A stretch of 27,135 nt of DNA from DASQHM01 sp035632095 (GTDB lineage Bacteria; Pseudomonadota; Alphaproteobacteria; Ferrovibrionales; Ferrovibrionaceae): positions 1 through 27,135 of the forward strand of contig DASQHM010000130.1 in the NCBI GenBank assembly GCA_035632095.1, in the 5' to 3' direction. Below, piece by piece: positions 13,831-21,132 of the stretch. Below the pieces are notes generated by a model. That model did no database searches, was not told the DNA's origin, and saw only the letters and a list, made by a program, of their open reading frames with translations. The position numbers and the translations under genes are program-made. Each line of letters starts with the position of its first letter. The stretch's first letter is position 1.

Positions 13831-15732
13831 ATGACCAGCCGATACGAAGAGGTCTACGCCCGCTCGATCAAGGATCCGGTCGGCTTCTGGGCCGAAGCCG
13901 CGCGCGACATCGACTGGTCGAAGCCGGTCGAGACCGTGCGCGACTTGAGCCGCCCGCCGTTCGTGCGCTGGTACGTGGGCGGCGAGATGAACACCTGCTA
14001 CAACGCCCTCGACCGCCACGTGGAGCGCGGGCGTGCCGATCAGGCCGCCCTGATCTACGACAGCCCGGTCACCAACACGGTGCGCCGCTTCAGCTATCGG
14101 GAATTGCGCGACCTCGTGGCGCGCTTCGCCGGCGCGCTTGCGGGCCTCGGCGTCGTCAAGGGCGACCGCGTACTGATCTACATGCCCATGGTGCCGGAGG
14201 CGGCGATCGCCATGCTCGCCTGCTCGCGCATCGGCGCCATCCATTCCGTGGTGTTCGGCGGCTTCGCGGCGAACGAGCTGGCGACGCGCATCGACGACGC
14301 CAAGCCGAATGTCGTCGTCGCCGGCTCCTGCGGCATCGAACCGGGCCGCGTCATCGCCTATAAGCCGCTGCTCGATCAGGCGATCGTGATCGCGAAGCAC
14401 AAGCCCAAGACCTGCGTGATCCTGCAGCGCGAACAGGGGCCGTGCGAACTCATCGCCGGCCGCGACTTGGATTGGAACGCGCTGATGGCGAAGGCGAAGC
14501 CCGCCGATTGCGTCGCCGTCGCGGCGACCGATCCGCTCTATGTGCTCTACACCTCGGGCACCACCGGCATTCCCAAGGGCGTCGTGCGCGACAACGGCGG
14601 CCATGCGGTCGCGCTCAAATGGTCCATGAAGAACATTTTCGGCGTGGAGCCCGGCGAGGTGTTCTGGGCCGCGTCCGACGTGGGCTGGGTGGTGGGGCAC
14701 AGCTACATCGTCTACGGCCCCCTGCTGCACGGCGCCACCGGCATCCTGTTCGAGGGCAAGCCGGTCGGCACGCCCGATCCCGGAACGTATTGGCGCATCA
14801 TCGAGCAGCACAAGGTGGTGGCGCTGTTCACGGCGCCGACCGCCTTTCGCGCCATCAAGCGCGAGGATCCGAACGGCGAATACCTGAAGAAGTACAGCCG
14901 GGCGAGTTTTCGCACGCTGTTCCTCGCGGGCGAGCGCGCCGATCCCGATACGGTGCAATGGGCCGAGCGCCACGTGGAGCGCCCGGTGATTGACCATTGG
15001 TGGCAGACGGAATCCGGCTGGCCCATGGTCGCCAATTGCGCCGGCCTCGGACTGCTGCCGGTCAAATACGGCTCGCCCACCAAGCCGGTGCCGGGCTTCG
15101 ACGTGCGCATCGTCGACGAAAAGGCGCAGGAAGTGAAACGCGGCGACATCGGCGCCGTGGTGGTGAAACTGCCGTTGCCTCCGGGCTGCTTCCCGACGCT
15201 CTGGCACAACGACGAAGGCTTCGTGAAGTCGTACCTGGAAGAATTCCCGGGCTACTACAAGACCGCGGACGCCGGTTTCATGGACGAGGACGGCTACGTC
15301 TACATCATGAGCCGCACCGACGACATCATCAACGTAGCCGGACATCGTCTATCGACCGGCGGCATGGAGGAAGTGCTGTCGGGCCACAAGGACGTGGCGG
15401 AATGCGCGGTGATCGGCGTCGCCGACGAGTTGAAAGGCCAGGTGCCGCTCGGTTTCGTGGTGCTCAAGTCCGGCGTCAACCGCCCCGACGGTGAGATCGT
15501 GCGGGAGGTGGTCGGCTTGGTGCGCGAGAAGATCGGGCCTGTGGCGGCATTCAAGCAGGCCGTGGTGGTCAAGCGATTGCCGAAGACGCGCTCCGGCAAG
15601 ATTTTGCGCTCGACCATGCGCAAGATTGCCGACGGCGAGACCTGGCGCATGCCGGCGACCATCGACGATCCGGTGATCCTGACCGAAATCGGCGAAGCCC
15701 TGAAATCGATCGGCTACGCCAAGAACGGCTAG
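13831..15732 (+). CDS. prpE: Propionyl-CoA synthetase
   Basis: PrpE makes propionyl-CoA from propionate, CoA and ATP. The 633-residue product has the acetyl-CoA-synthetase family N-terminus (YARSIKDPVGFWAEAARDIDW), SVVFGGFAANELATRIDDA, the AMP-binding YTSGTTGIPKG (240-250), and the PrpE signature ASDVGWVVGHSYIVYGPLLHGA. The end carries PKTRSGKILR with the catalytic lysine at 590, a site commonly acetylated in this family. Length is normal for PrpE. A perfect TTGACA lies at 13772-13777 without a convincing -10. The gene's stop overlaps that of the convergent exporter. No prpBCD genes are nearby. Confidence 0.93.
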   Translation: MTSRYEEVYARSIKDPVGFWAEAARDIDWSKPVETVRDLSRPPFVRWYVGGEMNTCYNALDRHVERGRADQAALIYDSPVTNTVRRFSYRELRDLVARFAGALAGLGVVKGDRVLIYMPMVPEAAIAMLACSRIGAIHSVVFGGFAANELATRIDDAKPNVVVAGSCGIEPGRVIAYKPLLDQAIVIAKHKPKTCVILQREQGPCELIAGRDLDWNALMAKAKPADCVAVAATDPLYVLYTSGTTGIPKGVVRDNGGHAVALKWSMKNIFGVEPGEVFWAASDVGWVVGHSYIVYGPLLHGATGILFEGKPVGTPDPGTYWRIIEQHKVVALFTAPTAFRAIKREDPNGEYLKKYSRASFRTLFLAGERADPDTVQWAERHVERPVIDHWWQTESGWPMVANCAGLGLLPVKYGSPTKPVPGFDVRIVDEKAQEVKRGDIGAVVVKLPLPPGCFPTLWHNDEGFVKSYLEEFPGYYKTADAGFMDEDGYVYIMSRTDDIINVAGHRLSTGGMEEVLSGHKDVAECAVIGVADELKGQVPLGFVVLKSGVNRPDGEIVREVVGLVREKIGPVAAFKQAVVVKRLPKTRSGKILRSTMRKIADGETWRMPATIDDPVILTEIGEALKSIGYAKNG

Positions 15733-16958
15733 GCGTTCTTCGCCGCCACCTTGTGCGTCGCCTGCACGGTGAGCAGCGCCGCGCCGGCGAGCAGCGCGGC
15801 CGCAAGATAGAACGGCGCGCCGGGCAGGTGCAGGCCGCTCGCGCCGATGAACTGGGCGAAGGCCTGGGTGAAGATGGTCGGGCCGATCAATCCGGAAATT
15901 CCGCGCAAGGAACTGTTGGCGCCCTGCAGCTGGCCCTGCTCGTCCGGGCCGACGCGCTCCGTCATCAACGCTTGGATGGCGGGGCCTGCCAGACCCCAAA
16001 GTGCTACCACCGGCACGCCCGCCATGAACAGCGCACCGTTGTCGGCAGATGCGTAGATTGCAAAACCGACTGCGCCGAAAAGCAATCCAGTCATGGCGAC
16101 GCGGCGAAGCGGAAAGCGCTGCGCCGCGTGCCGGATCAGCAAGCCTTGCACCACGGCGCTGCAAACGCCGACGGCAGCCATCATCAAGCCGATGGATGCT
16201 TCGTTCCAGCCGTAGCGGTAGGTCATGTAGAGCACGGTGGTGCTCGGCAGGACTTCGTGCGCCAGGTAGCTCAGGAACATCACGGCGGCGAGCGCGGACA
16301 GCTCGCCGTGCGAGCGCAGCATGGTCAGCGCACCGACCGGATTGGCGCGCGCCCAGGAAAACGATGCGCTGCGCCGGCCCGGCGGCAGCGATTCCGGCAG
16401 GACGAACAGGCCGTACAGGAAATTGGCGAGGCTGAGCCCGGCGGCGACCCAGAACGGCAGGCGCGGATCCAAGCCGCCGAGCAATCCGCCCACGGCCGGT
16501 CCGAGGACGAAGCCGAGGCCGAACGCGACGCCGATCAGACCGAACGCGGCGGCGCGGCGCTCGGGCGGCGTCACGTCGGCGATGTAGGCGTAGGCGGTGC
16601 TGATGCTGGACGCCGAAATGCCGGACACGATGCGGCCCACCAGCAGCCACCAGAGCGTCGGCGCCAGCGCCATCACCACGTAGTCGAGGCCAAGGCCGAA
16701 GTTTGAGAGCAGGATCACCGGGCGACGCCCGAACCGGTCGGATAAGACGCCGACCACGGGCGAGAACACGAACTGCATCAGCGCCCAGACGGTGCCGAAC
16801 ACGCCGTAGATCACCGCGGCGCGCGCCGTGTCGCCGCCGAGGAATTGCAGCACCAGCCGCGGCAGCACCGGAATGATGATGCCGAGCGCCAGGATATCCA
16901 GCGCGACCGTCACGAAGATGAACGCGAGCGCGTTGCGATTAGGCGCGGGCGCCGTCAT
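15729..16958 (-). CDS. MFS transporter, TCR/Tet type
   Basis: This 409-residue protein has twelve hydrophobic helices. The MFS motif A is between helices 2 and 3 (GVLSDRFGRRP), and motif C-like GVAFGLGFVLGPAVGGLLGG is in helix 5. These match the TetA-like TCR/Tet family of drug exporters. The substrate cannot be deduced; a tetracycline-resistance role should not be assumed. The ATG at 16958 was chosen because helix 1 begins right after MTAPAPNRNALAF. It is convergent with prpE and overlaps its stop by four bases. Confidence 0.88.
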   Translation of the reverse strand: MTAPAPNRNALAFIFVTVALDILALGIIIPVLPRLVLQFLGGDTARAAVIYGVFGTVWALMQFVFSPVVGVLSDRFGRRPVILLSNFGLGLDYVVMALAPTLWWLLVGRIVSGISASSISTAYAYIADVTPPERRAAAFGLIGVAFGLGFVLGPAVGGLLGGLDPRLPFWVAAGLSLANFLYGLFVLPESLPPGRRSASFSWARANPVGALTMLRSHGELSALAAVMFLSYLAHEVLPSTTVLYMTYRYGWNEASIGLMMAAVGVCSAVVQGLLIRHAAQRFPLRRVAMTGLLFGAVGFAIYASADNGALFMAGVPVVALWGLAGPAIQALMTERVGPDEQGQLQGANSSLRGISGLIGPTIFTQAFAQFIGASGLHLPGAPFYLAAALLAGAALLTVQATHKVAAKNA

Positions 16959-16973
16959 GGCGTGTCGGGGAAC

Positions 16974-17144
16974 CGTCCCCGCCCTGCAAGGGGGGAGAGG
17001 CATCGACGCGGTTGCTCCCGAGTCGATAGGTGAGGTGGGTGGCGCGACGCGGTTGCGTTGCCGATGATTGCGTCGAAATGCACCGACCTACCTCACCCGC
17101 TCGCTCCGCTCGCACCCTCTCCCCCGCAGGCGGGCGGAGAGGGT
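16974..17144. repeat. Inverted pair of composite intergenic repeats
   Basis: The plus strand reads CCTACCTCACCC (17090-17101) followed by a palindrome-like CT-rich core with a self-complementary stem at 17114-17144 (arms ACCCTCTCC and GGAGAGGGT). The reverse complement of 16974-17042 has the same layout: CACCTCACC, a stem (ATCGAC/GTCGAT at 17002-17027), then CCTCTCCCCCCTTGCAGGG. The two halves are therefore inverted relatives of one intergenic repeat type seen in many alphaproteobacteria. It lies between trcR's 3' end and the MFS start, both on the minus strand. Confidence 0.55.
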
Positions 17145-17167
17145 TCATTGCCATGGGGTCCTGAGCG

Positions 17168-17884
17168 CTACTCGCGGCGCACGCCGAACACGCTTTCGAC
17201 GGTCGGCGTGTCCGGTTTGCGCTCGGGCTCGGGCTCCGGTTCCGGCTCGGGCTCCGGCGCGGCCGCAACGGGCACCGGCTCCGGCGGCGGAGGCGGCGGC
17301 GGCAATCCGGCCGCGCGCGCCGCCGCACGCGCGGCGCGGGCTTCGCGAAGCTCGCGATTGCGCTTGCGCGCCTGGGCTTTGCCAACCGCTTGGTCGAGCT
17401 CCATCTGCGTGCAGATGCCGACGCTTACCGGATCGCGCGGCTTGATGTTGACGGCGTTCCAGTGGCTGCGGTCGCGCACCGAGGCGATGGTGGCCTTGGT
17501 GGTGCCGAGCAGCTTTTGAATCTGCGCGTCGGTGATCTCGGGGTGGAACTTGAGCAGCCAGGCGATGGCGTCGGGCCGGTCCTGGCGCTTGGACACCGGC
17601 GTATAACGCGCGCCCTTGCCGCGCGCCTTCGGCATCGGCATCACGCTTTCCTGCAGGCTGAGTCGCGCCGTGGGATCGGCGGCGCAGCGTTCGATTTCCT
17701 CGCGCGTGAGCTGGCCGTTGGCCACCGGATCGAGCCCGACGATGCCTGCGGCGACTTCACCGTCGGCGATGCCTTTGACTTCGAGCGGGTGCAGCCCGCA
17801 AAACTCGGCGATCTGCTCGAAGGTCAGCGCCGTGTTCTCCACCAGCCAGACCGCAGTCGCCTTCGGCATCAACGGCAACGTCAT
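17168..17884 (-). CDS. trcR: Cell cycle regulator TrcR (DUF1013)
   Basis: This 238-residue protein carries the DUF1013 region (about 1-160): MPKATAVWLVENTALTFEQIAEFCGLHPLEVKGIADGE, RPDAIAWLLKFHPEITDAQI and GTTKATIASVRDRSHWN, with two helix-turn-helix-like stretches. The family is named TrcR, a transcription regulator linked to the cell cycle in alphaproteobacteria. The C-terminus (about 185-230) is a low-complexity tail of Pro-rich and (PE)n repeats. The AGGAGG (17894-17889) is four bases before the ATG at 17884; the GTG at 17887 is one base from it and was rejected. Base-level repeats encode the tail. Confidence 0.9.
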   Translation of the reverse strand: MTLPLMPKATAVWLVENTALTFEQIAEFCGLHPLEVKGIADGEVAAGIVGLDPVANGQLTREEIERCAADPTARLSLQESVMPMPKARGKGARYTPVSKRQDRPDAIAWLLKFHPEITDAQIQKLLGTTKATIASVRDRSHWNAVNIKPRDPVSVGICTQMELDQAVGKAQARKRNRELREARAARAAARAAGLPPPPPPPEPVPVAAAPEPEPEPEPEPERKPDTPTVESVFGVRRE

Positions 17885-17969
17885 CACGCCTCCTAACCGG
17901 CCGAGCCGGGATCGAACGAAAACAAACCCTTATCGGGCCTGGATACCACCTAATTGCCGGTATTGCGCA

Positions 17970-17998
17970 TATATAGTCGACCTCGACCTTGGGTTAAA
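17970..17998 (-). promoter_or_regulatory. Possible trcR promoter with CtrA-like half-sites
   Basis: On the minus strand a -35-like TTTAAC (17998-17993), a 17-base spacer and TATATA (17975-17970) form a plausible promoter about 85 bases upstream of trcR. The -35 overlaps a near-CtrA pattern, TTAA-N7-TTAC at 17994-18008 on the plus strand. That pattern also includes the qor stop codon, so it may be chance. Sites were read by eye. Confidence 0.4.
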
Positions 17999-18004
17999 GC
18001 GCTC

Positions 18005-19006
18005 TTACGTCGATACCGTGAGCACGATCTTGCCGGTGTGATCGGCGTCGATGCGCCGATGGGCATCGGCCGCCTTGGCGAGCGGGAAGGTTGCGTCGAT
18101 CACCGGCCTGACCTTGCCCGCCTCCATCAGGGGCAGCGCCCGTTGCTTCAAGGCTTGGGCGATCGCGCCCTTCTGGGCCACGGTCCGCGGCCGGAGCGTG
18201 GAGCCGGTCAGGGTCAGCCGCTTCATCATGATCGGCGCCAGATTGAGCTCGGTCACGGCACCCTTGAGGAAGGCGATGTAGACGATGCGGCCCTCCACCG
18301 CAGCGGCGGCAATATTCCGGCCGAGGTAGTCGCCGCCGACCATGTCGAGGATCAGGTCGACGCCTTTGCCCCCCGTGAGGCTCTGGACCACGGCCACGAA
18401 GTCCTCGTTGCGATAGTCGATGCCGCGTTCGGCGCCGAGCCTTTCGCAAGCCTTGGCTTTCTCCCTGGTGCCGGCGGTGGCGAAGACGCGGGCGCCGAGC
18501 GCATGGGCAAGCTGGATCGCCGTGGTGCCGATGCCGCTGGCGCCGCCGTGCACCAGCAGCGTTTCGCCCGACTTCAAGCCCCCGCGCTCGAACACGTTGG
18601 TCCAGACCGTGAAGAAGGTTTCCGGCACCGCCGCCGCCTCGACCATGGAATAGCCGCGCGGAATGGGCAGGCATTGCGGCGCCGGCGCGTTGACGTATTC
18701 CGCATAGCCGCCGCCGGCCAACAGCGCCATGCAGCGATCGCCCACCTTCCAGATTCCGGCGTTGGCGCCGAGCGCGACGATCTCGCCCGACACTTCCAGG
18801 CCGGGAAGGTCCGATGCGCCGGGCGGCACCGGGTAGTTGCCGGTACGCTGCAGCACGTCGGGCCGGTTCACACCGGCGGCGGCCACCTTGATCAGCACTT
18901 CCCCTTCGGCCGGCTTCGGCACCGGGCGCGAGACCGGTTTCAGCACGTCCGGCCCGCCCGGCGTGGTGATCTCGATGGCCGTCATGTTGTCGGGGAGGGT
19001 GGCCAT
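18005..19006 (-). CDS. NAD(P)H-quinone oxidoreductase, PIG3 family
   Basis: This 333-residue zinc-independent MDR-family reductase has the N-terminal MTAIEITTPGGPDVLKPV, then AAGVNRPDVLQRTGNYP, the NADPH-binding glycine motif GGASGIGTTAIQLAHALGA, and the late LTLTGSTLRPRTV typical of PIG3/quinone oxidoreductases. It reduces quinones in the cytoplasm. The ATG at 19006 has AAGGA eight bases upstream; MPAM at 19015 would leave no ribosome site. Adjacent DUF1192 (divergent) and trcR (same strand, downstream) form a known alphaproteobacterial neighbourhood. Confidence 0.9.
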   Translation of the reverse strand: MATLPDNMTAIEITTPGGPDVLKPVSRPVPKPAEGEVLIKVAAAGVNRPDVLQRTGNYPVPPGASDLPGLEVSGEIVALGANAGIWKVGDRCMALLAGGGYAEYVNAPAPQCLPIPRGYSMVEAAAVPETFFTVWTNVFERGGLKSGETLLVHGGASGIGTTAIQLAHALGARVFATAGTREKAKACERLGAERGIDYRNEDFVAVVQSLTGGKGVDLILDMVGGDYLGRNIAAAAVEGRIVYIAFLKGAVTELNLAPIMMKRLTLTGSTLRPRTVAQKGAIAQALKQRALPLMEAGKVRPVIDATFPLAKAADAHRRIDADHTGKIVLTVST

Positions 19007-19115
19007 GGCTGGCATCCTTCGGGTTGCGGGTGGAGAGCCGTGCAGGTCTATTATGTTCGGCGGAAGCTGGCAAGGCGGCGTGTCCGCCGGCCTCGTTCGC
19101 GACGTTAGGTGCCGC

Positions 19116-19301
19116 ATGGATACGGACGATATCGCCCCGCCGCCGAAGAAGACGCCGCAGCCGGTCAACCTGGAGACCATGTCGGTTGCGGAACTGGAAG
19201 CGCGCATCGGCGACCTGGAAGCGGAGATCCGCCGCACCCGCGAGGCCATCGCCGCCAAGCAGAAAGCCCGCGGCAGCGCGGATTCGTTCTTCCGGCGTTG
19301 A
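19116..19301 (+). CDS. DUF1192 family protein
   Basis: This 61-residue protein has a proline-rich start and a helical end, MSVAELEARIGDLEAEIRR followed by TREAIAAKQKAR and the aromatic tail SFFRR. These are the DUF1192 (PF06698) hallmarks. Function is unknown. The ATG at 19116 gives the family length. It is divergent from the quinone oxidoreductase gene and is followed by the 523-base RNA-rich gap. A ribosome site is not obvious (TTAGGTG lies upstream). Confidence 0.8.
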   Translation: MDTDDIAPPPKKTPQPVNLETMSVAELEARIGDLEAEIRRTREAIAAKQKARGSADSFFRR

Positions 19302-19374
19302 CGCGACCGCCGGGTGGAGAATTTAAGTGCCTGTCAAGGCTTGGATTTTCGATATTCGACTGCCGGTTGTGACG

Positions 19375-19407
19375 TTAATCTTTCCTTAAGGCCTCGGGCC
19401 CTATTGT
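19375..19407 (+). promoter_or_regulatory. CtrA box and -10 for a predicted small RNA
   Basis: TTAA (19375-19378), seven bases, TTAA (19386-19389) is a perfect match to the full CtrA binding site TTAA-N7-TTAA. A -10-like TATTGT (19402-19407) begins twelve bases after the box, which places the box in the -35 region, the usual position for CtrA activation. The start point would be near 19414. CtrA itself is not in the window. The match is seen in sequence; CtrA binding is inference. Confidence 0.6.
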
Positions 19408-19413
19408 GATCGT

Positions 19414-19508
19414 GCTGGCCGGTTCGCCGGTCGGTGGTTGGATGCCCATCCAATCTTTCGATGCCTCCCTGTTCGACTCGAGCCGCCCTTAGGGGCGGCT
19501 CTTTTTTT
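19414..19508 (+). ncRNA. Predicted structured small RNA
   Basis: Downstream of the CtrA box the sequence folds into successive hairpins. HP1 (19417-19432) has six pairs, one a G-U, and a UUCG tetraloop. HP2 (19436-19455) has eight pairs, one a G-U, and loop GCCC. A short UCGA/UCGA stem (19458-19461 with 19473-19476) presents an 11-base loop containing CCUCCC (19464-19469), an anti-Shine-Dalgarno-like sequence. The last hairpin (19481-19500) has an eight-pair stem, AGCCGCCC/GGGCGGCU, followed by C and seven T. The size is about 95 bases. No family name is claimed. CCUCC-bearing loops are a theme in known alphaproteobacterial sRNAs. Confidence 0.55.
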
Positions 19509-19616
19509 GGCTGTGGCCGGACAAGCGCCGGCCGGGCCGCCCTTGAGGGCGGCTCTTTTTTTGGTTTCAGCCGGAAAAACGCCGGCATGGCCGCCTTTAG
19601 GAGCGGCTCTTTTTTT
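19482..19616 (+). repeat. 54-base tandem array of terminator hairpins
   Basis: Three intrinsic terminators follow each other at exact 54-base spacing. Unit starts are 19482, 19536 and 19590. Each has a GCCGCC stem, the loop TTAG or TTGA (third copy degenerate), and CTCTTTTTTT or its equivalent. Between them are secondary hairpins, GGCCGG/CCGGCC (19515-19533) and GCCGG/CCGGC (around 19570-19585). The third stem is imperfect. The array is a tandem duplication that retains terminator function in at least the first two copies. Confidence 0.8.
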
Positions 19617-19649
19617 GACCGAATCGGCCGCCGAACGCACCCCCTCGTC

Positions 19650-19679
19650 TTGACTCTTTCGGCTGCGCCATGACCTAAT
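19650..19679 (+). promoter_or_regulatory. Possible promoter upstream of metY leader/RNA
   Basis: TTGACT (19650-19655), an 18-base spacer and CCTAAT (19674-19679) form a plausible sigma70-type promoter after the terminator array. The start would be near 19686. It could drive a short RNA ending at 19750 or a metY transcript that reads through. Confidence 0.4.
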
Positions 19680-19685
19680 TCCGCC

Positions 19686-19750
19686 CGTCAATGAGTCTGA
19701 CAGGTTGAGGCACAAGTCGGGGTCGCCACCAAGGCGACCCCATTTTTTTT
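19686..19750 (+). ncRNA. Predicted small RNA or metY attenuator leader
   Basis: A roughly 65-base transcript would run from the promoter to a strong terminator. It has a weak 5' stem, GTCA/TGAC (19687-19701). I do not see the consensus of a SAM-II or SAM/SAH riboswitch, although the next gene, metY, is a common target of such elements. Either an independent RNA or a transcription-attenuation leader is possible. Confidence 0.35.
19719..19750 (+). terminator. Strong intrinsic terminator before metY
   Basis: A perfect 9-bp stem GGGGTCGCC/GGCGACCCC (19719-19727 and 19733-19741) with five-base loop ACCAA is followed by A and eight T. It ends 74 bases before the metY start codon. Confidence 0.85.
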
Positions 19751-19824
19751 GCGCGGGTCCGGCGGCCCCTGTAGCGTGGCCTGGCGGCGATAACAGGCGC
19801 CGAGCGGGCAATGGGGAGCGCGTC

Positions 19825-21120
19825 ATGCCGGAGCCGAAGTCCTTCAAATTCGACACCCTGAGCTTGCACGCGGGTCAACAGCCGGATCCGGAGACGGGCG
19901 CGCGCGCCGTGCCCATCTACCAGACCACGTCGTATGTCTTCCGCGACACCGGCCATGCCGCCTCGCTGTTCAATCTGGAACGCGCCGGCCACATCTATTC
20001 GCGCATTTCCAACCCAACCGTGGCCGTGCTTGAAGAACGTCTCGCGGCGCTCGAAGGCGGCGTCGGCTCGGTCTGCACCGCATCCGGCCAGGCGGCGTTG
20101 CACCTCGGCATCGCCACGCTCATGGGGCAGGGCGCCCATATCGTCGCCTCGGCCTCGATCTACGGCGGCTCGCACAACATGCTGACCCATACGCTGCCGC
20201 GCTTCGGCATTACGACGACCTTCGTCGATCCGCGAAAGCCGGCGGACTTCGCCAAGGCCATGCGCAAGGAGACACGGCTGGTGTTCGGCGAGGTGCTGGG
20301 CAATCCCGGCCTCGAAGTGTTGAACCTGCCCGAAGTGGCGCGAGTCGCGCACGACCACGGCGTGCCGTTGATGATCGACAGCACCTTCACCACGCCCTAT
20401 CTGTGCAAGCCCTTCGACCACGGCGCCGACATCATTGTGCATTCCGCCACCAAGTTCCTGGGCGGCCATGGCGTGGCCATCGGCGGCGCCCTGATCGACG
20501 GCGGCAAGTTCGATTGGGAGGCATCGGGCAAGTTCCCCACGCTGACCGAGCCCTATGCCGGCTATCACGGCCTCGACTTCGCCGAGGAATTCGGCCCCGG
20601 CGCGTTCATCATGCGGGCGCGCGCCGAAGGCCTGCGGGACTTCGGCGCCTGCATGAGCCCGACCAACGCGTTTCTCATTCTCCAGGGCGTCGAGACCTTG
20701 CCGGTGCGCATGCAGCGCCACGTGGACAACGCGCGCCGCGTGGTCGCCTTCCTGAAGGCCCATGAGGCCGTGTCCTGGGTCGGCTTTCCGGAATTGCCGG
20801 AGCATCCCGATCACGAGCTGGCAAAGCGGCTATTGCCGAACGGCTGCGGCGCCATCTTCAGCTTCGGCATCAAAGGCGGACGTGCCGCCGGCGCGCGCTT
20901 CATCGAAAGCGTGCGGCTGTTCTCCCATCTCGCCAACGTGGGCGATGCGAAGTCGCTGGTGATCCACCCCGCCAGCACCACGCACCAGCAGATGGATGCC
21001 GCCGCGCTCGCCGCGGCCGGCATCGGCGAGGACATGGTGCGCCTCTCCGTCGGCATCGAGGACCCGGCCGATCTGATCGAGGACCTGGGCCAGGCGCTCC
21101 GCGCCTCGCAGCGGAAATAG
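19825..21120 (+). CDS. metY: O-acetylhomoserine aminocarboxypropyltransferase
   Basis: This PLP enzyme uses sulfide (or methanethiol) and O-acetylhomoserine to make homocysteine (or methionine). The 431-residue product begins FDTLSLHAGQQPDPETGARAVP and has IYSRISNPTVAVLEERLAALEGG, the tyrosine and arginine contacts of the Cys/Met metabolism PLP family. The PLP lysine is K210 in HSATKFLGGHG, and the C-terminal motif SLVIHPASTTHQQ is present. The length near 430 favours MetY over the shorter MetZ. GGGGAG precedes the ATG. An alpha/beta hydrolase gene follows twelve bases later. A strong terminator just upstream may attenuate transcription. Confidence 0.92.
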   Translation: MPEPKSFKFDTLSLHAGQQPDPETGARAVPIYQTTSYVFRDTGHAASLFNLERAGHIYSRISNPTVAVLEERLAALEGGVGSVCTASGQAALHLGIATLMGQGAHIVASASIYGGSHNMLTHTLPRFGITTTFVDPRKPADFAKAMRKETRLVFGEVLGNPGLEVLNLPEVARVAHDHGVPLMIDSTFTTPYLCKPFDHGADIIVHSATKFLGGHGVAIGGALIDGGKFDWEASGKFPTLTEPYAGYHGLDFAEEFGPGAFIMRARAEGLRDFGACMSPTNAFLILQGVETLPVRMQRHVDNARRVVAFLKAHEAVSWVGFPELPEHPDHELAKRLLPNGCGAIFSFGIKGGRAAGARFIESVRLFSHLANVGDAKSLVIHPASTTHQQMDAAALAAAGIGEDMVRLSVGIEDPADLIEDLGQALRASQRK

Positions 21121-21132
21121 GAGAGCGCCGCC

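Larger units (their letters stand above)
19302..19824. other. 523-base gene-free region with RNA signals
   Basis: No convincing protein gene is present between DUF1192 and metY. The region holds a CtrA box with a -10-like hexamer, a run of hairpins ending in a strong terminator, two further terminator copies in a 54-base tandem array, and a separate promoter-terminator pair. Open frames with an 18-residue period run across the array on both strands, a consequence of its 54-base period, and are not taken as genes. Confidence 0.7.

Noticed and set aside
12976..15345. 789-residue minus-strand open frame opposite prpE
   Set aside because: It is a shadow of the high-GC coding frame of prpE and the membrane protein. 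Its Arg/His/Asp-rich composition has no domain similarity.
15729..16958. Antibiotic (tetracycline) resistance gene
   Set aside because: The TCR/Tet family is broad and the protein has no feature fixing tetracycline as substrate; it lies in core chromosome with no mobile element.
19434..19673. Plus-strand open frame with 18-residue repeats (RAALxGGSFFG-type)
   Set aside because: This is the same array read on the other strand. The T7 runs supply the Phe pairs; a real protein would need translation through three intrinsic terminators.
19686..19750. SAM-II or SAM/SAH riboswitch ahead of metY
   Set aside because: I could not match the conserved pseudoknot sequences of either class; only a terminator is clear. 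It needs a covariance search.
19401..19856. Minus-strand open frame with 18-residue repeats (KKRAAPKGG-type)
   Set aside because: The period follows from the 54-base terminator array, which opens frames on both strands. There is no ribosome site or family similarity, and the perfect T7-ended stems explain the DNA better.
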